NCBI GenBank assembly: GCA_020091685.1
Contig: CM034592.1
Span: forward strand, 41,747,622-41,811,621
Origin: Lutjanus erythropterus
Taxonomy: Eukaryota > Chordata > Actinopteri > Lutjaniformes > Lutjanidae
Direction: 5' to 3'
Length of the DNA: 64,000 nt
Position 1 is the first letter of the stretch; the number at the start of each line of letters is the position of its first letter. Positions 25,084-35,620 of this stretch are shown here, piece after piece. The notes below the pieces were generated by a model, which did no database searches, was not told the DNA's origin, and worked only from the letters and a program-made list of their open reading frames with translations. The translations under genes were made by a program, and so were the position numbers.

Positions 25084-25596
25084 TTATTGAGCAAAGATCA
25101 AATTTCATACTTGATCAGTTATCTGACAACAGAAAGCAGATGCTGATTTGCAGAGGACTGATGTTATCACAGGACCTCTGTGTTTGGCAAAATATAATTT
25201 GACTGTGATTAAGATCACAGACAACCTCAGCAAATATTTCAAAGATAATACTAGCCTCATGCAAACAGGGCTTAAGAAACAAACTAGAGAGGCCTGAGAC
25301 ATTTCTCTAGCTGTGACAACAGTCTGGCACTGGATATGCAAAAAGCTGGTGTTGAAGCAGTGCCAGGCTGATGAGAGGCAGGTGAGCAGACTGAGAGGTG
25401 ATGAGCTGATTGCAGACAGATGTATATGATGAGCAGAGCTGAGAGCCAGGGAGACAAAGGAGACCGCAGCCACCCAACACACACAGATACAAAGAAAAAC
25501 GGGAAACACAGGGACAACACTGGGGCAGTAAGGAACCAGGATGTTTTCAAGCTAAGCACATGTCAGTGGCAGCAGAGTTGTCAACTCGCACTTTGA
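25084..25596. other. No recognisable feature
   Basis: Overlapping minus-strand frames of 61-134 codons lie here, but they are rich in S, L and C and match nothing known to me. Confidence 0.5.
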
Positions 25597-25661
25597 GAGA
25601 ATGAAAATGATGTGAATCATATGCTGTGGCCTTCAAAATTACTAGACCTCAACCTGACTGT
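25597..25661 (+). pseudogene. Tc1-like transposase fragment (PDLN motif region)
   Basis: In one frame the DNA reads ENDVNHMLWPSKLLDLNLT. It resembles the NDVNRMLWPSQSPDLNPTE stretch just before the last catalytic carboxylate of a second fish Tc1 subfamily. Only about 20 codons are recognisable. The SPD motif has become LLD and the catalytic E is not present. Confidence 0.4.
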
Positions 25662-26094
25662 TAAGGCCCAGACATGCCGTATGATAACAGCAATCTTGCA
25701 GGTTTATTGTATGTCACACTGTGAGAGATGGCTCTGATAAAACCTTGGTCATGCTCTCTGTACAATGTAATGGCATGATGGCATGTATCTTCTGTACAAT
25801 AAATGTCAGGAGAATCATAGCGCTATAAATGCAAATATATATAAAAAAAAAATATGCCAGCCGAGACGTTTCATCAACTGGTGTCATCTATTTGTCATGC
25901 TCATATTTTGAAAACAGAAAAAAGGTCTGGCCAGAGCGCTAGCATTGTTTTTTTCCCCCTTGTCTTTTTTTTTTTTACATCACTTTGTCAAACAAAACTG
26001 AGGGTCTACAGACGTGTTAGCAGCAATGCAAGGCTGTAGTGGTCAGCGAGCTAACAAGTGTTAATTAGCAACAAACACAAAGTGCACAAGTCAC
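25662..26094. other. No recognisable feature
   Basis: Includes A and T runs near 25842-25852 and 25968-25978. No gene. Confidence 0.5.
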
Positions 26095-26210
26095 AGGTCT
26101 GACAAGTCAGAAAAATCAGAGGATCATCAAAGTTATTACAGTTCATCCTTTCATGGTAAGCTGTCCAACAGTTACAAAGACATTTCACTAAAAACCACAA
26201 ATAAAAACAA
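26095..26210 (+). repeat. Teleost repeat G, distal part
   Basis: AAATCAGAGGATCATCAAAG, TTATTACAGTTCATCCT, CATGGTAAGCTGTCCAACAG and GACATTTCACTAAAAACCAC follow the end of a common fish repeat. Its proximal part, with GCTAACATGCTGATGTTTAGCAGG-like sequence, is seen at 58500-58915 and 42243-42395. Confidence 0.55.
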
Positions 26211-27279
26211 AAAAAACACAACCTTTTATCCATAGGGCTAGCAGTGTTTCTTTTTATTTTTTTAATGACAGTTTTAAAAATGGTGCTGACAATAGCCGTG
26301 TTTCCATCAACACAATGCTGTGCACATTTTGAAATGTTGCATACAGCAAACAAAACTTCTTCAATGTTGCAAAAAAGTTTTTTTTTACTCACTTGAGATG
26401 TTTTTTGCCTCCAAAATAGAGTTAATGCTCTTAATGGGAGATTGTAACACTTTTTCCAAATAAGTTTTGATGTAGTGAACATTTAACTCACATAACTAAC
26501 CAGCTGTTTCCACTCCGACAGTCACCTCATCCATGATAGATCCACATATATCTGATGTAACCTTCCTCACATTAATACACAAAACTAACAGAATTGCCAT
26601 ATTTCCATATTGTTTTCTACTTAGTTTTTTGGCAATCGAGGATTGACTGATGCGCTTTTAATCTTGTCTTAATGTTGCGGCCTCTTTTTCTGCAATGAGA
26701 CTGGAGAATTGGCGCCGCCTGCTCATGTTTGCATTGGTTTTGATTGTGGTATAATTATGTGGTATAGTAGCCTGTAGTGATGCACGGGTCGACAGACCTG
26801 CAGGTTGCGGTTCCACTTCCTAGAAAATACTACAGTTTTGTGGGGGCGGGTCAAGTGAAAAAGCTGCAGTCCATGTAAATGGTTAATACTTCCAGAAACA
26901 TTGCGTGCAATAGTTCACCTCCCACCTTCTCTCAAACAACACACACATGCTGCTACAACAGTTCACACAACCTTAAAAGTTTTAACTGCACCAATGCATC
27001 TACTGCTTATCTTGATGAGTCAACTCCTAATAATCACTTACTAGAAGTATTCTTTGGCATTTTCTTTTGCTTTTCTAATCAACATTTCTCTAAAAGTCAC
27101 GATACATTTATATGGAAACTGTTATATCACACACTGACCAGCATTTGTTGTCATTTCATGTCACATTCTGATTAGTTGGTTTTAAACCAATCATAATGGC
27201 AAAGGCATTGTTGAGAGTTTGGTTCTAAATTTCTGGTGCTGTCGGACCTTTTGCAGTTTCAGTTTAATCATGATGGTTC
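26211..27279. other. Unassigned, with two possible repeat ends
   Basis: CCGTGTTTCCATCAACACAA at 26298 and TAGTGATGCACGGGTCGACA near 26775 both look like termini of common fish DNA repeats, but partner ends are not visible. The 143-codon minus-strand frame at 26051-26482 overlaps repeat sequence and is rejected. Confidence 0.4.
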
Positions 27280-27383
27280 CATATGACCTACATAAGCAAA
27301 CAAGACCATCCGTGAGAAGATCAGATATGTCTATATGGTTGTTCCTAAAAAAAATGCCACCTGGTTGGATTCTCCTTGAAATC
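27280..27383 (+). repeat. Dispersed repeat C, copy 1
   Basis: Matches 48187-48280 in the same orientation: TGACCTACATAAGCAAACAA, GACCATCCGTGA, and GATTCTCCTTGAAATC. Class unknown. Confidence 0.6.
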
Positions 27384-29088
27384 AAATTAAACAAACTTCT
27401 GTTCACGTTTCTCCAGCCAAAGTTACAATGAGTATTAAGCTAGCCAGTTCAAAAGAAGCAGGGGGAGATGTTTATGTAGATCATTTTATTGTTCCACATT
27501 TTATTCTGTGGTTTTTATGGTGGAAGCATTACAAAAACATTTTTGGCCTCAGAAGCCTCTAAAATAATAAAGTTCGGCTCACTTGCTTTAGCAGTGCGAT
27601 TTAGGGCCGCCATTTTGGTTTGACAACCAAAGATTAACTCACACAGCAGACACGGAGGAGGAGATCCAGTGGGCAACATGATTATCACAATATACTGAGC
27701 ATGTCGTGGGCGTCACCACATACAATCATACTCACAACCCGTTCGCTGTAGTAAAATACTTTAACCATGCCAACTGAGAAAACTCATGGGCCTGCTTACA
27801 TATCAGCAATGAAGCTGGTAAATAAAATATATCCAACTAAAAGGATGGCCACTATAAAGTCCCAGAGTGCAAAGACATATACATGTTCTTCTTGAACTCC
27901 TAAAGAAAGTAATAACAGATCATAAAAGTTTTATAAATATCACAGTGTTTCCTTAGAATCATCTCAGATCCTCTCAGAGGCATCGATCAATGAAAATACA
28001 TCATGCAATCATCTGAACCTGATCACATGCACCACATTTATTGGGTTTAGTAGTTTAGTTTTAGTAAAAGTGCTTCATGACCTACTTGGGATCTTTACGT
28101 CTGCAGATGACAATGCTGTTACCTAACACGCTGTCCCAGACACTCTGCAAAAAAAAGTAACTCCATCAGGACCGACAAACAAACTCCAGTACAGTACAGC
28201 AAATACTAACAGTATGCATGCTGCAGGACATGTACTGATACATATTGTATGAACTGCCTAGCCAGGCACAATGAATGTAAACTCAGAGGGTAGAGAGACA
28301 AAGATCAAGACGAGTCAGAAAGTTTTAGCTTTGGTTTCATTCTTTTTCACTGCACATGATCAAACGCTTGGAGAACGAACAATAAAAAAGAGATGTAAAC
28401 TCAATGAAAAGAATTCTCAAGTGCAAAAACATATCTGCACAAAAGAGGACAGGGGGGAAATAAGATGACAAAGACAAAAGAGAATTGGGAAAAAGAACCC
28501 AAATGACATCAAACACCAGCACAGATTGAGACTGGTACACAAATAAATAATGAATAAGGAGTCAGGAAATAAAGTAGCCCCTGCAGATGGTGATATGAGC
28601 TGAATAAAACTACCCAGCTCCATCCTGATCACACAGTGTGTCTGCTGAAGGACTTCATCACAATACAACACAACACAAAACCTGTAGATTTCACTGGCAT
28701 TTTTTTTTGTTTGTTTGTTTTTGAACACTTTGTGGTTTCTTTTTTTTAACAGAGAATAAAAACGTTGTCATCTTTTTTGTAAATTCAAAGCATTTACGAC
28801 AACTTCAATAGCGAAGTTTTCATCATGGAAATCATCATGCATGATTCACCTCTCCGTCTGTGGACTGTATGTACCAAACAGTCAATATCATGATGAAACT
28901 GTGAGTGAACAGGCAGATTCACTCATAATTGAGCTTCAAAACACTACATTGAAGAAAAGTTTTAAGCCAGGAGATATTTAAGTTTTTCTGACTTTTTTTG
29001 TGAGTCTTGTCACCAAAGGAATCAAATGTAACACCATGAAACTCGTTTTGGATGGAGTAATTCTTTAGAGGAGTTTCTTTTCAAAATT
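27384..29088. other. No recognisable feature
   Basis: Unique-looking AT-rich sequence. No gene or named repeat is visible. Confidence 0.5.
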
Positions 29089-29369
29089 ACGCTGTAAAAC
29101 ATAAATGCAACGCTTTTGTTTTTGCTTCCATTTTTACTAAGTTGAAGTAAAAGATCTAAAAATTCTCCTGTGCACACAAAAGGTTTATTTCACACAGATT
29201 TGTTCAAATCCGTCTCAGTGAGCACGTCTCCTTCGCAAGATGCTCCATCCACCTGACAGGTGTAGCATATCAAGACGCTGCATAAAAAGCAGGATTATTG
29301 CACAGGTGTGTTTCAGACTGGTCGCAATAAAAGGCCTCTCTAAAATGTGCAGGTGTATCACACGACACA

Positions 29370-29648
29370 ATGCAACAGATGTCACAAGTTTTGAGGGAGC
29401 GTGCGGTTGGTATTTTGACGGCAGGACTGTCCACCGGAGCTGCTGCCTGCGAATTGAAAGTTCATTTCATTACAACGAGTCATCTCCAATGTCGTTTTTT
29501 GAGAATTTGGGATTACATTCAACCGGCCTCACAACTGTAGACCACATGTAACCACCTCTAACATCGTCTGAGACCAGCCGCCGGGACTCCTGATGCAACA
29601 GCTGGTTTGAACAGGCAAAAAATGTCAGCACAAACTGTCAGTCTCAGG
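29370..29648 (+). pseudogene. Tc1-like transposase, N-terminal part
   Basis: The ATG at 29370 opens MQQMSQVLRERAVGILTAG, then LSTGAAACELKVHF. These are the first two helices of the paired-like DNA-binding domain that recognises the terminal repeats. The family usually reads MSQVLRERAIGMLTAGMS and then ARELNVHFSTISRL. The frame degrades after about 45 codons. A segment in the following helix-turn-helix region is missing, since GTAACCACC runs directly into ATCGTCTGAGACC. Confidence 0.75.
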
Positions 29649-29649
29649 A

Positions 29650-30675
29650 TGTTCTTTTTTTTTAACAAGCATCGTTTCAGTGACACATTTTACACTCTCT
29701 CAGTTAGATACAGGATTTGAAAAATGGTCAGCGCATGGACTCGATTATAATAATCAATTCTGCGAAATGGGGCACTCTGAAGCCATTTGAACAGTTAAAT
29801 GAATTTATCCTCCATAAACCAGACTTTTTTCAGGTACTTACATTCAATACATCTTCTAATAAAACACAAAGACTTGGACAAAATTGTAAATCCCACAGGA
29901 GCAGAGAAATACTTAATAAATTTACAACTGGGGACAGATATAGGAAATTTAATTTCAGCTTATATTTTAATTAATTAATAAATTTTTCACTGTGAACCCA
30001 AATAACTCAGTGCATATTAAAGAAAAATGGGAGGCCAAGATACAACAAGAGATCTCAAGTGAGGACTGGAAAGAAATATGCTCTGCAGCCCACGTGGTAA
30101 CTAGTACTTAGTTTTGGAGAGAATTCAAATGTAAAGAGATTGTCAGATATTTTCAGAACAAGATGTGCCCAACACACACTAACAAATGCTGGAGAAATTG
30201 TGAAGAACATATGGGTAATAATCTTCACGTTTTCTGGTCATGCTCTAAATGAAAACAATTCTGGGAGGAGGTTTGTCAAAAGATGTTCCACGTGGACATT
30301 CCTCAGGACCCACGGATCGTCTTGCTAAGGGTAAAACCTGAAGGTGTAGAGGGAAGAGCTGCAGATTTCATTATCCGTTTCACTAATTCTGGGGACTCAA
30401 AGCATCTGGGATATTTATGTGATGGAGCGGATAACTGACTCTCTGAGGTTACAAAAGAATAGATATGATAAGAGATTCTATAATGAGCTTATTAATACAG
30501 TGATAGCCCCAACTGCCTATATAGGCTTTTAAATGCAGTGATAACCTCAACTCTCCCCTTCCATCTCTCTCTCTCTTCATTATTTCATTTATTTATTTGA
30601 TTATGGTTAATTCATTCTTATGTTATTCTGTAATTGTACTGAGCTGTAATGCATAATATGCTTTGAGAAAAAGAA
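29650..30675 (+). mobile_element. L1-type LINE fragment (3' end of ORF2 and 3' UTR)
   Basis: Translation in successive frames gives KPFEQLNEFILHKPDFFQ, IKEKWEAKIQQEISSEDWK, FWREFKCKEIVRYFQNKM, CWRNCEEHMGNNLHVFWSC and FWEEVCQKMFHVDIPQDPRI. This is the C-terminal end of fish L1 ORF2. It includes the CWRNC...H...C cysteine-histidine motif that lies beyond the reverse transcriptase domain. Several stops and frame changes interrupt it. The reverse transcriptase and endonuclease domains are absent, so the copy is 5'-truncated, as is usual for L1. About 130 bp of AT-rich 3' UTR follows. It sits within the Tc1 transposase gene. No clear target duplication could be made out. Confidence 0.8.
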
Positions 30676-31060
30676 GGAAGCTCCTCTACGTGTTTGCCGT
30701 CCTCACCGGGGTCCTGAGCTGACTACTGTTTGTCATTATGATCGATTTCAGTGGACTCACCTCCGATCACATCTGGCATTTTGGAGAAGTGTTTCCTTCG
30801 ATCCTGGTTATGGGTTGCGGATACGAGCAGGCTTAAGCCACGGACAACAAACACACAGGTGAGGCCCATCGCCTCATGTTGCAGCATGATACCGTCCCAT
30901 GTTGTTCACAATTACTGGAAGCTTAAAACATCCCAGTTCTTTCATGGTCTCACCAGACACGTCACCCATTGAGAATACTTGAGATGCTCCCAACAGCTTT
31001 GCACAGCCACCGGAGAGGAGTGGGCTGTAGTCACTATAGGCCACAACCAGCAAGCCACAC
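30676..31060 (+). pseudogene. Tc1-like transposase, C-terminal part
   Basis: The DNA resumes Tc1 homology at GAAGCTCCTCTACGTG. Frames give HRGPELTT, WTHLRSHLAFWRSVSFD, HVVHNYWKLKTSQFFHG and QLCTATGEEW. These correspond to the RHRGLDLT, RWRLARWRGVLFTD, HVARICTQFLEAENIPVL and QLRTAIEEEW regions of the family. The catalytic aspartate region is altered (VSFD for VLFTDE), and the segment that should hold GGGSVMVW is deleted. Several frame changes are present, so it cannot be functional. It ends before the RRCVAL region seen at 286-462. Confidence 0.7.
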
Positions 31061-31229
31061 TAGCCACATGAACAGTTAATCAGCTGTACTTTGGCTCATG
31101 ACCAACCTCTCCGCTTAATCTTGTGCAAATCTGTGAATCTGTCTGGAAGTTATGCAGCTTATTGCAATAGGTCACTCCCATTACCGCGCCCCCTTTCAGT
31201 CAGTTGGCATTAAGACAAACGCACACCGT

Positions 31230-31234
<5 letters not shown>
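31061..31234. other. No recognisable feature
   Basis: Between the Tc1 remnant and a CA array. Nothing seen. Confidence 0.4.

Positions 31235-31261
<27 letters not shown>
31235..31261. repeat. (AC)13 microsatellite
   Basis: Thirteen uninterrupted AC units. Confidence 0.95.
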
Positions 31262-32040
31262 ATTGACCTCCATGTCAAATTTTAGCTTCCTAAGGCAAAA
31301 ACTGTTTTTGTGAAAAGGGCAGGAACTTTTTTGTTCCTTTGTGAACTGACCAACGGAGAGAACTGTAAGAGGACGTGGATGACCAGGCGAGAAAATAAAA
31401 AGTTTAGTTATGCCATAAATGATATGCTCAGATAAGAGCAGATAATGTAAGAAAACATGACATGTCTCATTAAGTTTGATAAATACATATTCATTTGAAA
31501 AACATTGGGGGGAACTGGATACATTCATTCCAGTATAAATTTTAACTTCAGACAACCTCATCCGAAGTCAACAACCATCTAAGCAGGATTCAGTACAGAG
31601 TGAGTGTAGTAAGACGAAGTATAAATAATATAAATGTACACAGGTAAAGGTCAGGATGAAGGTCTGCTCATTAATTATTCCATTTAGAAAAATTCATGCT
31701 ATGACAAAGTGCATAAAAATATGAATAAGTCCCATAAAATTTTCATATATATTCCTCACACACTCACTAGACATCTGTGTGAAGCACATGTCACACTGCA
31801 TCACCAAACAGTCCCGACCGCGAATACATTACAGGCCACACACTTTTCTAATAATAATTTTAAAATATTATATCTGACATGCTGAGTCGGCTTCCCATTA
31901 GCAGATGACACATTAGCACGCAGACAATCCATTGATAATTCATTGTGAATGTCAAAGCCACCCATCCTGTTACTGTAACTGCATTGCAGCAGACGTATGG
32001 AGAGCCTGGGGAGGTGAGGATGGAGAGTCATCTCTCTTCT
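31262..32040. other. No recognisable feature
   Basis: AT-rich sequence with short frames only. Confidence 0.5.
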
Positions 32041-32230
32041 TCCACCCTCCTCCTCCTCCTCTTCCTCCTCCTCCTCTCTCCATCAGCCCGGCACAGGGAC
32101 GGGCGGATGTAAGAGTGAGTCCAGAGAGAAGAAGTGTTGAGATGAATGAGACGTCTGCTCCGGGGAGAGACAGAGTGGAAATGGACTGACTGAACTTGCA
32201 AGAAGAGCTGATAGAGAGTGAAGAAGAGAG
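32041..32230 (+). other. TCC tract followed by a possible untranslated exon
   Basis: A pyrimidine tract made largely of CCT units (32041-32081) runs into CATCAG (to 32086), which has the form of a strong splice acceptor. The next 144 bases are GA-rich and end AGAGAG before GTAACG at 32231, a possible donor. All three frames contain stops within the 144 bases, so this could only be an untranslated exon. It may equally be purine- and pyrimidine-rich low-complexity DNA. There is no evidence of transcription. Confidence 0.2.
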
Positions 32231-32952
32231 GTAACGCGCAGAACTCCAGAGGGAGAGGTGAAGCAGAGGTGAAAAGTTTGTTTCCACGCTCAGATGCCAA
32301 CCTTGATGTGGGAAAAAGTAGCGTTTACTTCAACATTGTTTAAATTACTTTTCTTAACACTACAGTGTGTTCGTGTGACTATGAGGTCAACCTGCTCTCA
32401 GTGGGAGAGACAGTATATTTTTACAGCTACACAGTAAATCATCAGTGTTGTGTGAATATATATCCAAGCTGCAGATGTTATTTGCTCAATGTTCAAGACT
32501 TAAGTTGACAGCATCAGTTTATGTAAAAAAAAAAAAGAAGCCATTTGGCAGCAATTAAATCGTCCCAGTGGGATTGAGGCTGCAAAGTAGTAAGCTGGAC
32601 TAACAAGCTAGCTAACAAACTAGCTTTCTAATGAACCGTCACATTTCCCCTTCTGTAGAGAAGTAATTACCGTGCGAGGCAGCTGGATTCAGCTGAATCC
32701 ATTTTGTCAGGCTTCAAGTTATCTGTTGGCGTCTGCACCAAAAGTGGTGCGGCTAATCAGCATCCTGGGAGGGACGGCTGGCAGCGGCGGGCGTGGTTTC
32801 AGATGTGACGCAAGTGAGAAGCGTCCACGTCCTTGGAGACTCGTCCCAAACAAACAATGGATGCTCATAACTGGAGAGCGTTTCTTCATTGAAAGAAGAG
32901 CAAAGAACGACACTGAAAGGCTTTTCTCGATGGAAACCATCGACCAGATTTG
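32231..32952. other. Unassigned; GC-richer patch
   Basis: A patch at 32740-32830 holds several CG dinucleotides (GCAGCGGCGGGCGTGG). It may be the proximal part of repeat D, which follows directly. No gene. Confidence 0.4.
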
Positions 32953-33048
32953 GAGTTTGATCTGATTGGTTGAAGACATGATAGACAGACGGTTCATCCA
33001 GTCATCTTCCAAGGGTTTTTTTGAAAGTGTGTGCCCTTTTCCAAACAG
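32953..33048 (+). repeat. Dispersed repeat D, copy 2
   Basis: Partner of 5385-5494: GAGTTTGATCTGATTGGTTG, GATAGACAGACGGTTCATCC, CCCTTTTCCAAACAG. This copy lacks about 12 bases after TTGAAG. Confidence 0.55.
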
Positions 33049-33432
33049 ACTCAGGTTGCAGAAGTAAAGTAGCAGTGAAGTAAGACGTGCAAATGGCAGT
33101 TCTGTTAAACTAGAGATATTAAAGAGCTAAATACTGTAATTTACTCAAAATATTTATCATCAATGCAAAACACTCAGTGCCAAAGCAAGAAGCAGTTAGT
33201 TGTTAGAGTTCAGGGTCAGGTGATATGACCTTTCCACCGTGGGACCAATCCTCAGCATCTCTGCTATCTATTTGAGGCAGGCTTTGTACATAACGGTTAT
33301 TAGCTTTACAATAATGAAGTTTTATATCAGTTGATATTGATAATTATTGGGCGGAAGAGAGGATGGAAGCATCTAAGTCGGTCCAGATGGTGTTCCTGCA
33401 AGGTTCACACGCAACAGTGTTCTGATAGTTGT
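33049..33432. other. No recognisable feature
   Basis: No gene or named repeat is visible. Confidence 0.5.
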
Positions 33433-33636
33433 CAATCAATCCATCCAGCCACTTCCTTCTGCGTAGCCGTGGCCGGGTTGCGGCGGCGGCAGGTTTAGCA
33501 GGGAATTCTAGACAAAACTCTCCGCAGCAGAGCCTTCCAGCTCCTCCTGTTGGACCTCAAGGTGTTCCCAGGCCAGATGAGACATGTAATCCCCCCCAGT
33601 GAGTTCTTGGTCTCCCAACTGGACATGCCCATTGGA
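33433..33636 (-). mobile_element. LINE 3' tail on the minus strand
   Basis: On the + strand it starts AATCCATCCAGCCACTTCCT, then has GGCCGGGTTGCGGCGG, CCTTCCAGCTCCTCCTG, AAGGTGTTCCCAGGCCAG and CCAACTGGACATGCCC. This is the reverse complement of a ubiquitous teleost LINE-derived tail that ends in ATGGATGG repeats. The clade is uncertain. It abuts an L1 ORF1 fragment on the same strand. Confidence 0.65.
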
Positions 33637-33870
33637 CAACTGTCCATCATGTATAATTTGTCCACTGAGAGTATTGCTTTTGTGCCTTTTTTGTCATCTG
33701 TTTCAGATCTGAAGTAGATCTTTCTTTCAACTACTGATTATAGAGTCCATAGTCTTTGAACCAATTCATACTCTTTGTAATGTTTGAATTTGTCAATGAT
33801 TGGACGTGGTGGGTTGTTGATGTTGTTGTTCCTCAGTTCCAGATGGTGTTTCCACACAACAGATTTAATT
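33637..33870 (-). pseudogene. L1 ORF1 C-terminal domain fragment
   Basis: Read on the minus strand, one frame gives NINNPPRPIIDKFKHYKEYE then LVQRLW. A second piece gives ERKIYFRSETDDKKGTKAI then LSVDKLYMMD. L1 ORF1 proteins have a conserved PRPIIxKFxxYKD-like strand. Near their end they carry a RRKxL...SVDKLYxDG stretch in the C-terminal RNA-binding domain, so both order and orientation fit. About 20-30 residues between the two pieces are missing and the frame is broken. This is a dead fragment, unrelated in position to the ORF2 piece at 29650. Confidence 0.6.
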
Positions 33871-35032
33871 AATTTTGATATAATATCTGCTCTTTCAATA
33901 CAATATCCACTCTTATATCCACAATTAATGAACGATAAACATTTTATGGTTTTGTTTAGGTACTAAAATCATTTTAAGAGGAGGTTTAAGAGGAACTTAA
34001 CATCCCTTAATAAACTTGTCTTTGTTTTAGCTTATCATCCTTCTGCTGTGATGCAGTCCAGGACCTGATTAAGAAAACATGCAAGACACAGCATGTTCAC
34101 TTTAATAATTATTTTACAAAAACACTTTTTAAACAAAAAACTTTAACCAAAGTGCTTTTGTTGCCTAAATCCAATCCTGTTTCCAAGTGTCAGAACTGTG
34201 ACTCATACAGAGTGACGTTCATTCTGTTAAGCTGTACTTTTCTTTTAATCAAAAAGAAACTCAGTTCCTGAGCTGTCTTCAGAGTGTTTTTTCTTTTAGT
34301 CAAACATTGATCACACTTTGGCACAGCAGATGCTTGACTGCTTAAAAAGCTTGATTATGTGGAAAGAGAGTCCTTGAGCGAGACGTCAGGCTCCAGATCA
34401 TGAGCAGGACAGGACTTTGAAAGAAAGTTGTATGATGAGTAACCCTCTTTTCTTGTTTTTTTTTTGTTTTTTTTACCATTTTCCAGTTCTTCAGGGCAGT
34501 GGTTAATAAGCAGGCAGCAACTTCTCTTTCTCTATCTTCTTTTAATCATCACCAAAACAGTAAGACAGTGCAGCACACCCAACTTCACTCTTGGGTTTCA
34601 CAGCATGCCTCTCACGCTACTTTTTGCAGATGGCACTCTATTCTGTTATACTCATACCTGTCCCTCCTAAACAATGGCAGGTAGCAACTAATTAACTCAT
34701 AGTCATGGTGACATGAAGAGGCAACGTCAATAAAGTAAAGTAAATTAGAATAAAATAAAGATTGTATTTAACAGCGATTTAATTCTGCAAATACATCATA
34801 ACGCTGTGAAGTCTTCCTACAGAAATATATGATGTACACAGTTTAAGAGATACAAATTAGCATAATAACTTATTAGAAATAACCCAAAAGTATAATATTT
34901 ACAGGTTACGGATGTATGAGAGGGGGGAAATATAAGTTGCTTTGGACAAAGGGGTGATGAAATGAGAAGAAACCCAACAAATGGACCAAAATATAAAGTA
35001 ATAAAGCAAAATAAGTTATCCTGAGAACAAAT
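33871..35032. other. No recognisable feature
   Basis: A T-rich run lies at 34450-34475. Frames are short and unremarkable. Confidence 0.5.
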
Positions 35033-35068
35033 ACCAACACAAACTATAGGAAAATAGTTTGTGTTGGT
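35033..35068. repeat. Perfect hairpin, 14-bp stem
   Basis: The left arm ACCAACACAAACTA (35033-35046) and the right arm TAGTTTGTGTTGGT (35055-35068) are exact reverse complements, with an 8-base loop. The stem does not extend outward. It could be a relic of a palindromic element or a chance structure. Confidence 0.85.
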
Positions 35069-35089
35069 TAAATATTTACCTTCTTTTTA

Positions 35090-35620
35090 GTGAAATGAAT
35101 GATAAGAAAAAAAGAGGAAAATGAAAAAAAAATCCAGAAAATACAGACGAGTCCAAAGACAGACAACTGGATTAGAAATGTAAAAGGAGTTGGGGAAGGA
35201 ATTAACCATGATGGGAGATGGAAAGGTCCATAAAGAGTGGAATGAGAGCTACATGAAGAGTGACAGGTGAGATGGACTGATAAGCGGCGAGAACAGGATG
35301 GATGATTAAAACCGAGAGAGCGAGACAGCAGATGGATGATGGACGTGGAATAAAGGAACAGATAATAAAATAAAAGCCACAGATGGACGATAGGACCAAG
35401 TCAGAGGGGGACAGACAGGAGACACAAAAGAGCAGACGGCTGAAATAGAAAAAAAAAAAAAAGGTCAGATGATTTCAGAGCAATGAACTGATAAATCAAA
35501 CTGAAATAAATAGGCTGAGGGATGGACGGGAAACAAACAGAATAAAAAAAAGAGAAAGATGATGGAGAGATGTCCATGCAGCTCAGAAGAGATGATGGAG
35601 AACGTAGATGAGTGATGCGT
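35090..35620. repeat. Purine-rich (+ strand) low-complexity region
   Basis: Dominated by A and G on the + strand, with recurrent GATGGA, GATGATGGA and GAGA motifs and an A run at 35450-35462. It has no reading frame of interest. Its strand bias is opposite to that of 7986-10650. Confidence 0.6.

Larger units (their letters stand above)
29089..31060 (+). mobile_element. Tc1-like transposon, decayed, split by an L1 fragment
   Basis: The left end (29089) reads TACGCTGTAAAACATAAATG followed by CAACGCTTTTGTTTTTGCT. This corresponds to the terminus of a fish Tc1 element that starts CACTGAACAAAAATATAAACG. TCCATCCACCTGACAGGTGT and ATTATTGCACAGGTGTG follow as in that family. The transposase region is in two pieces (29370-29648 and 30676-31030), interrupted by L1 sequence. 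The 3' untranslated part and the right terminal repeat are not found. Confidence 0.8.

Noticed and set aside
26051-26482. 143-codon minus-strand frame
   Set aside because: It runs across part of a common fish repeat and has no domain.
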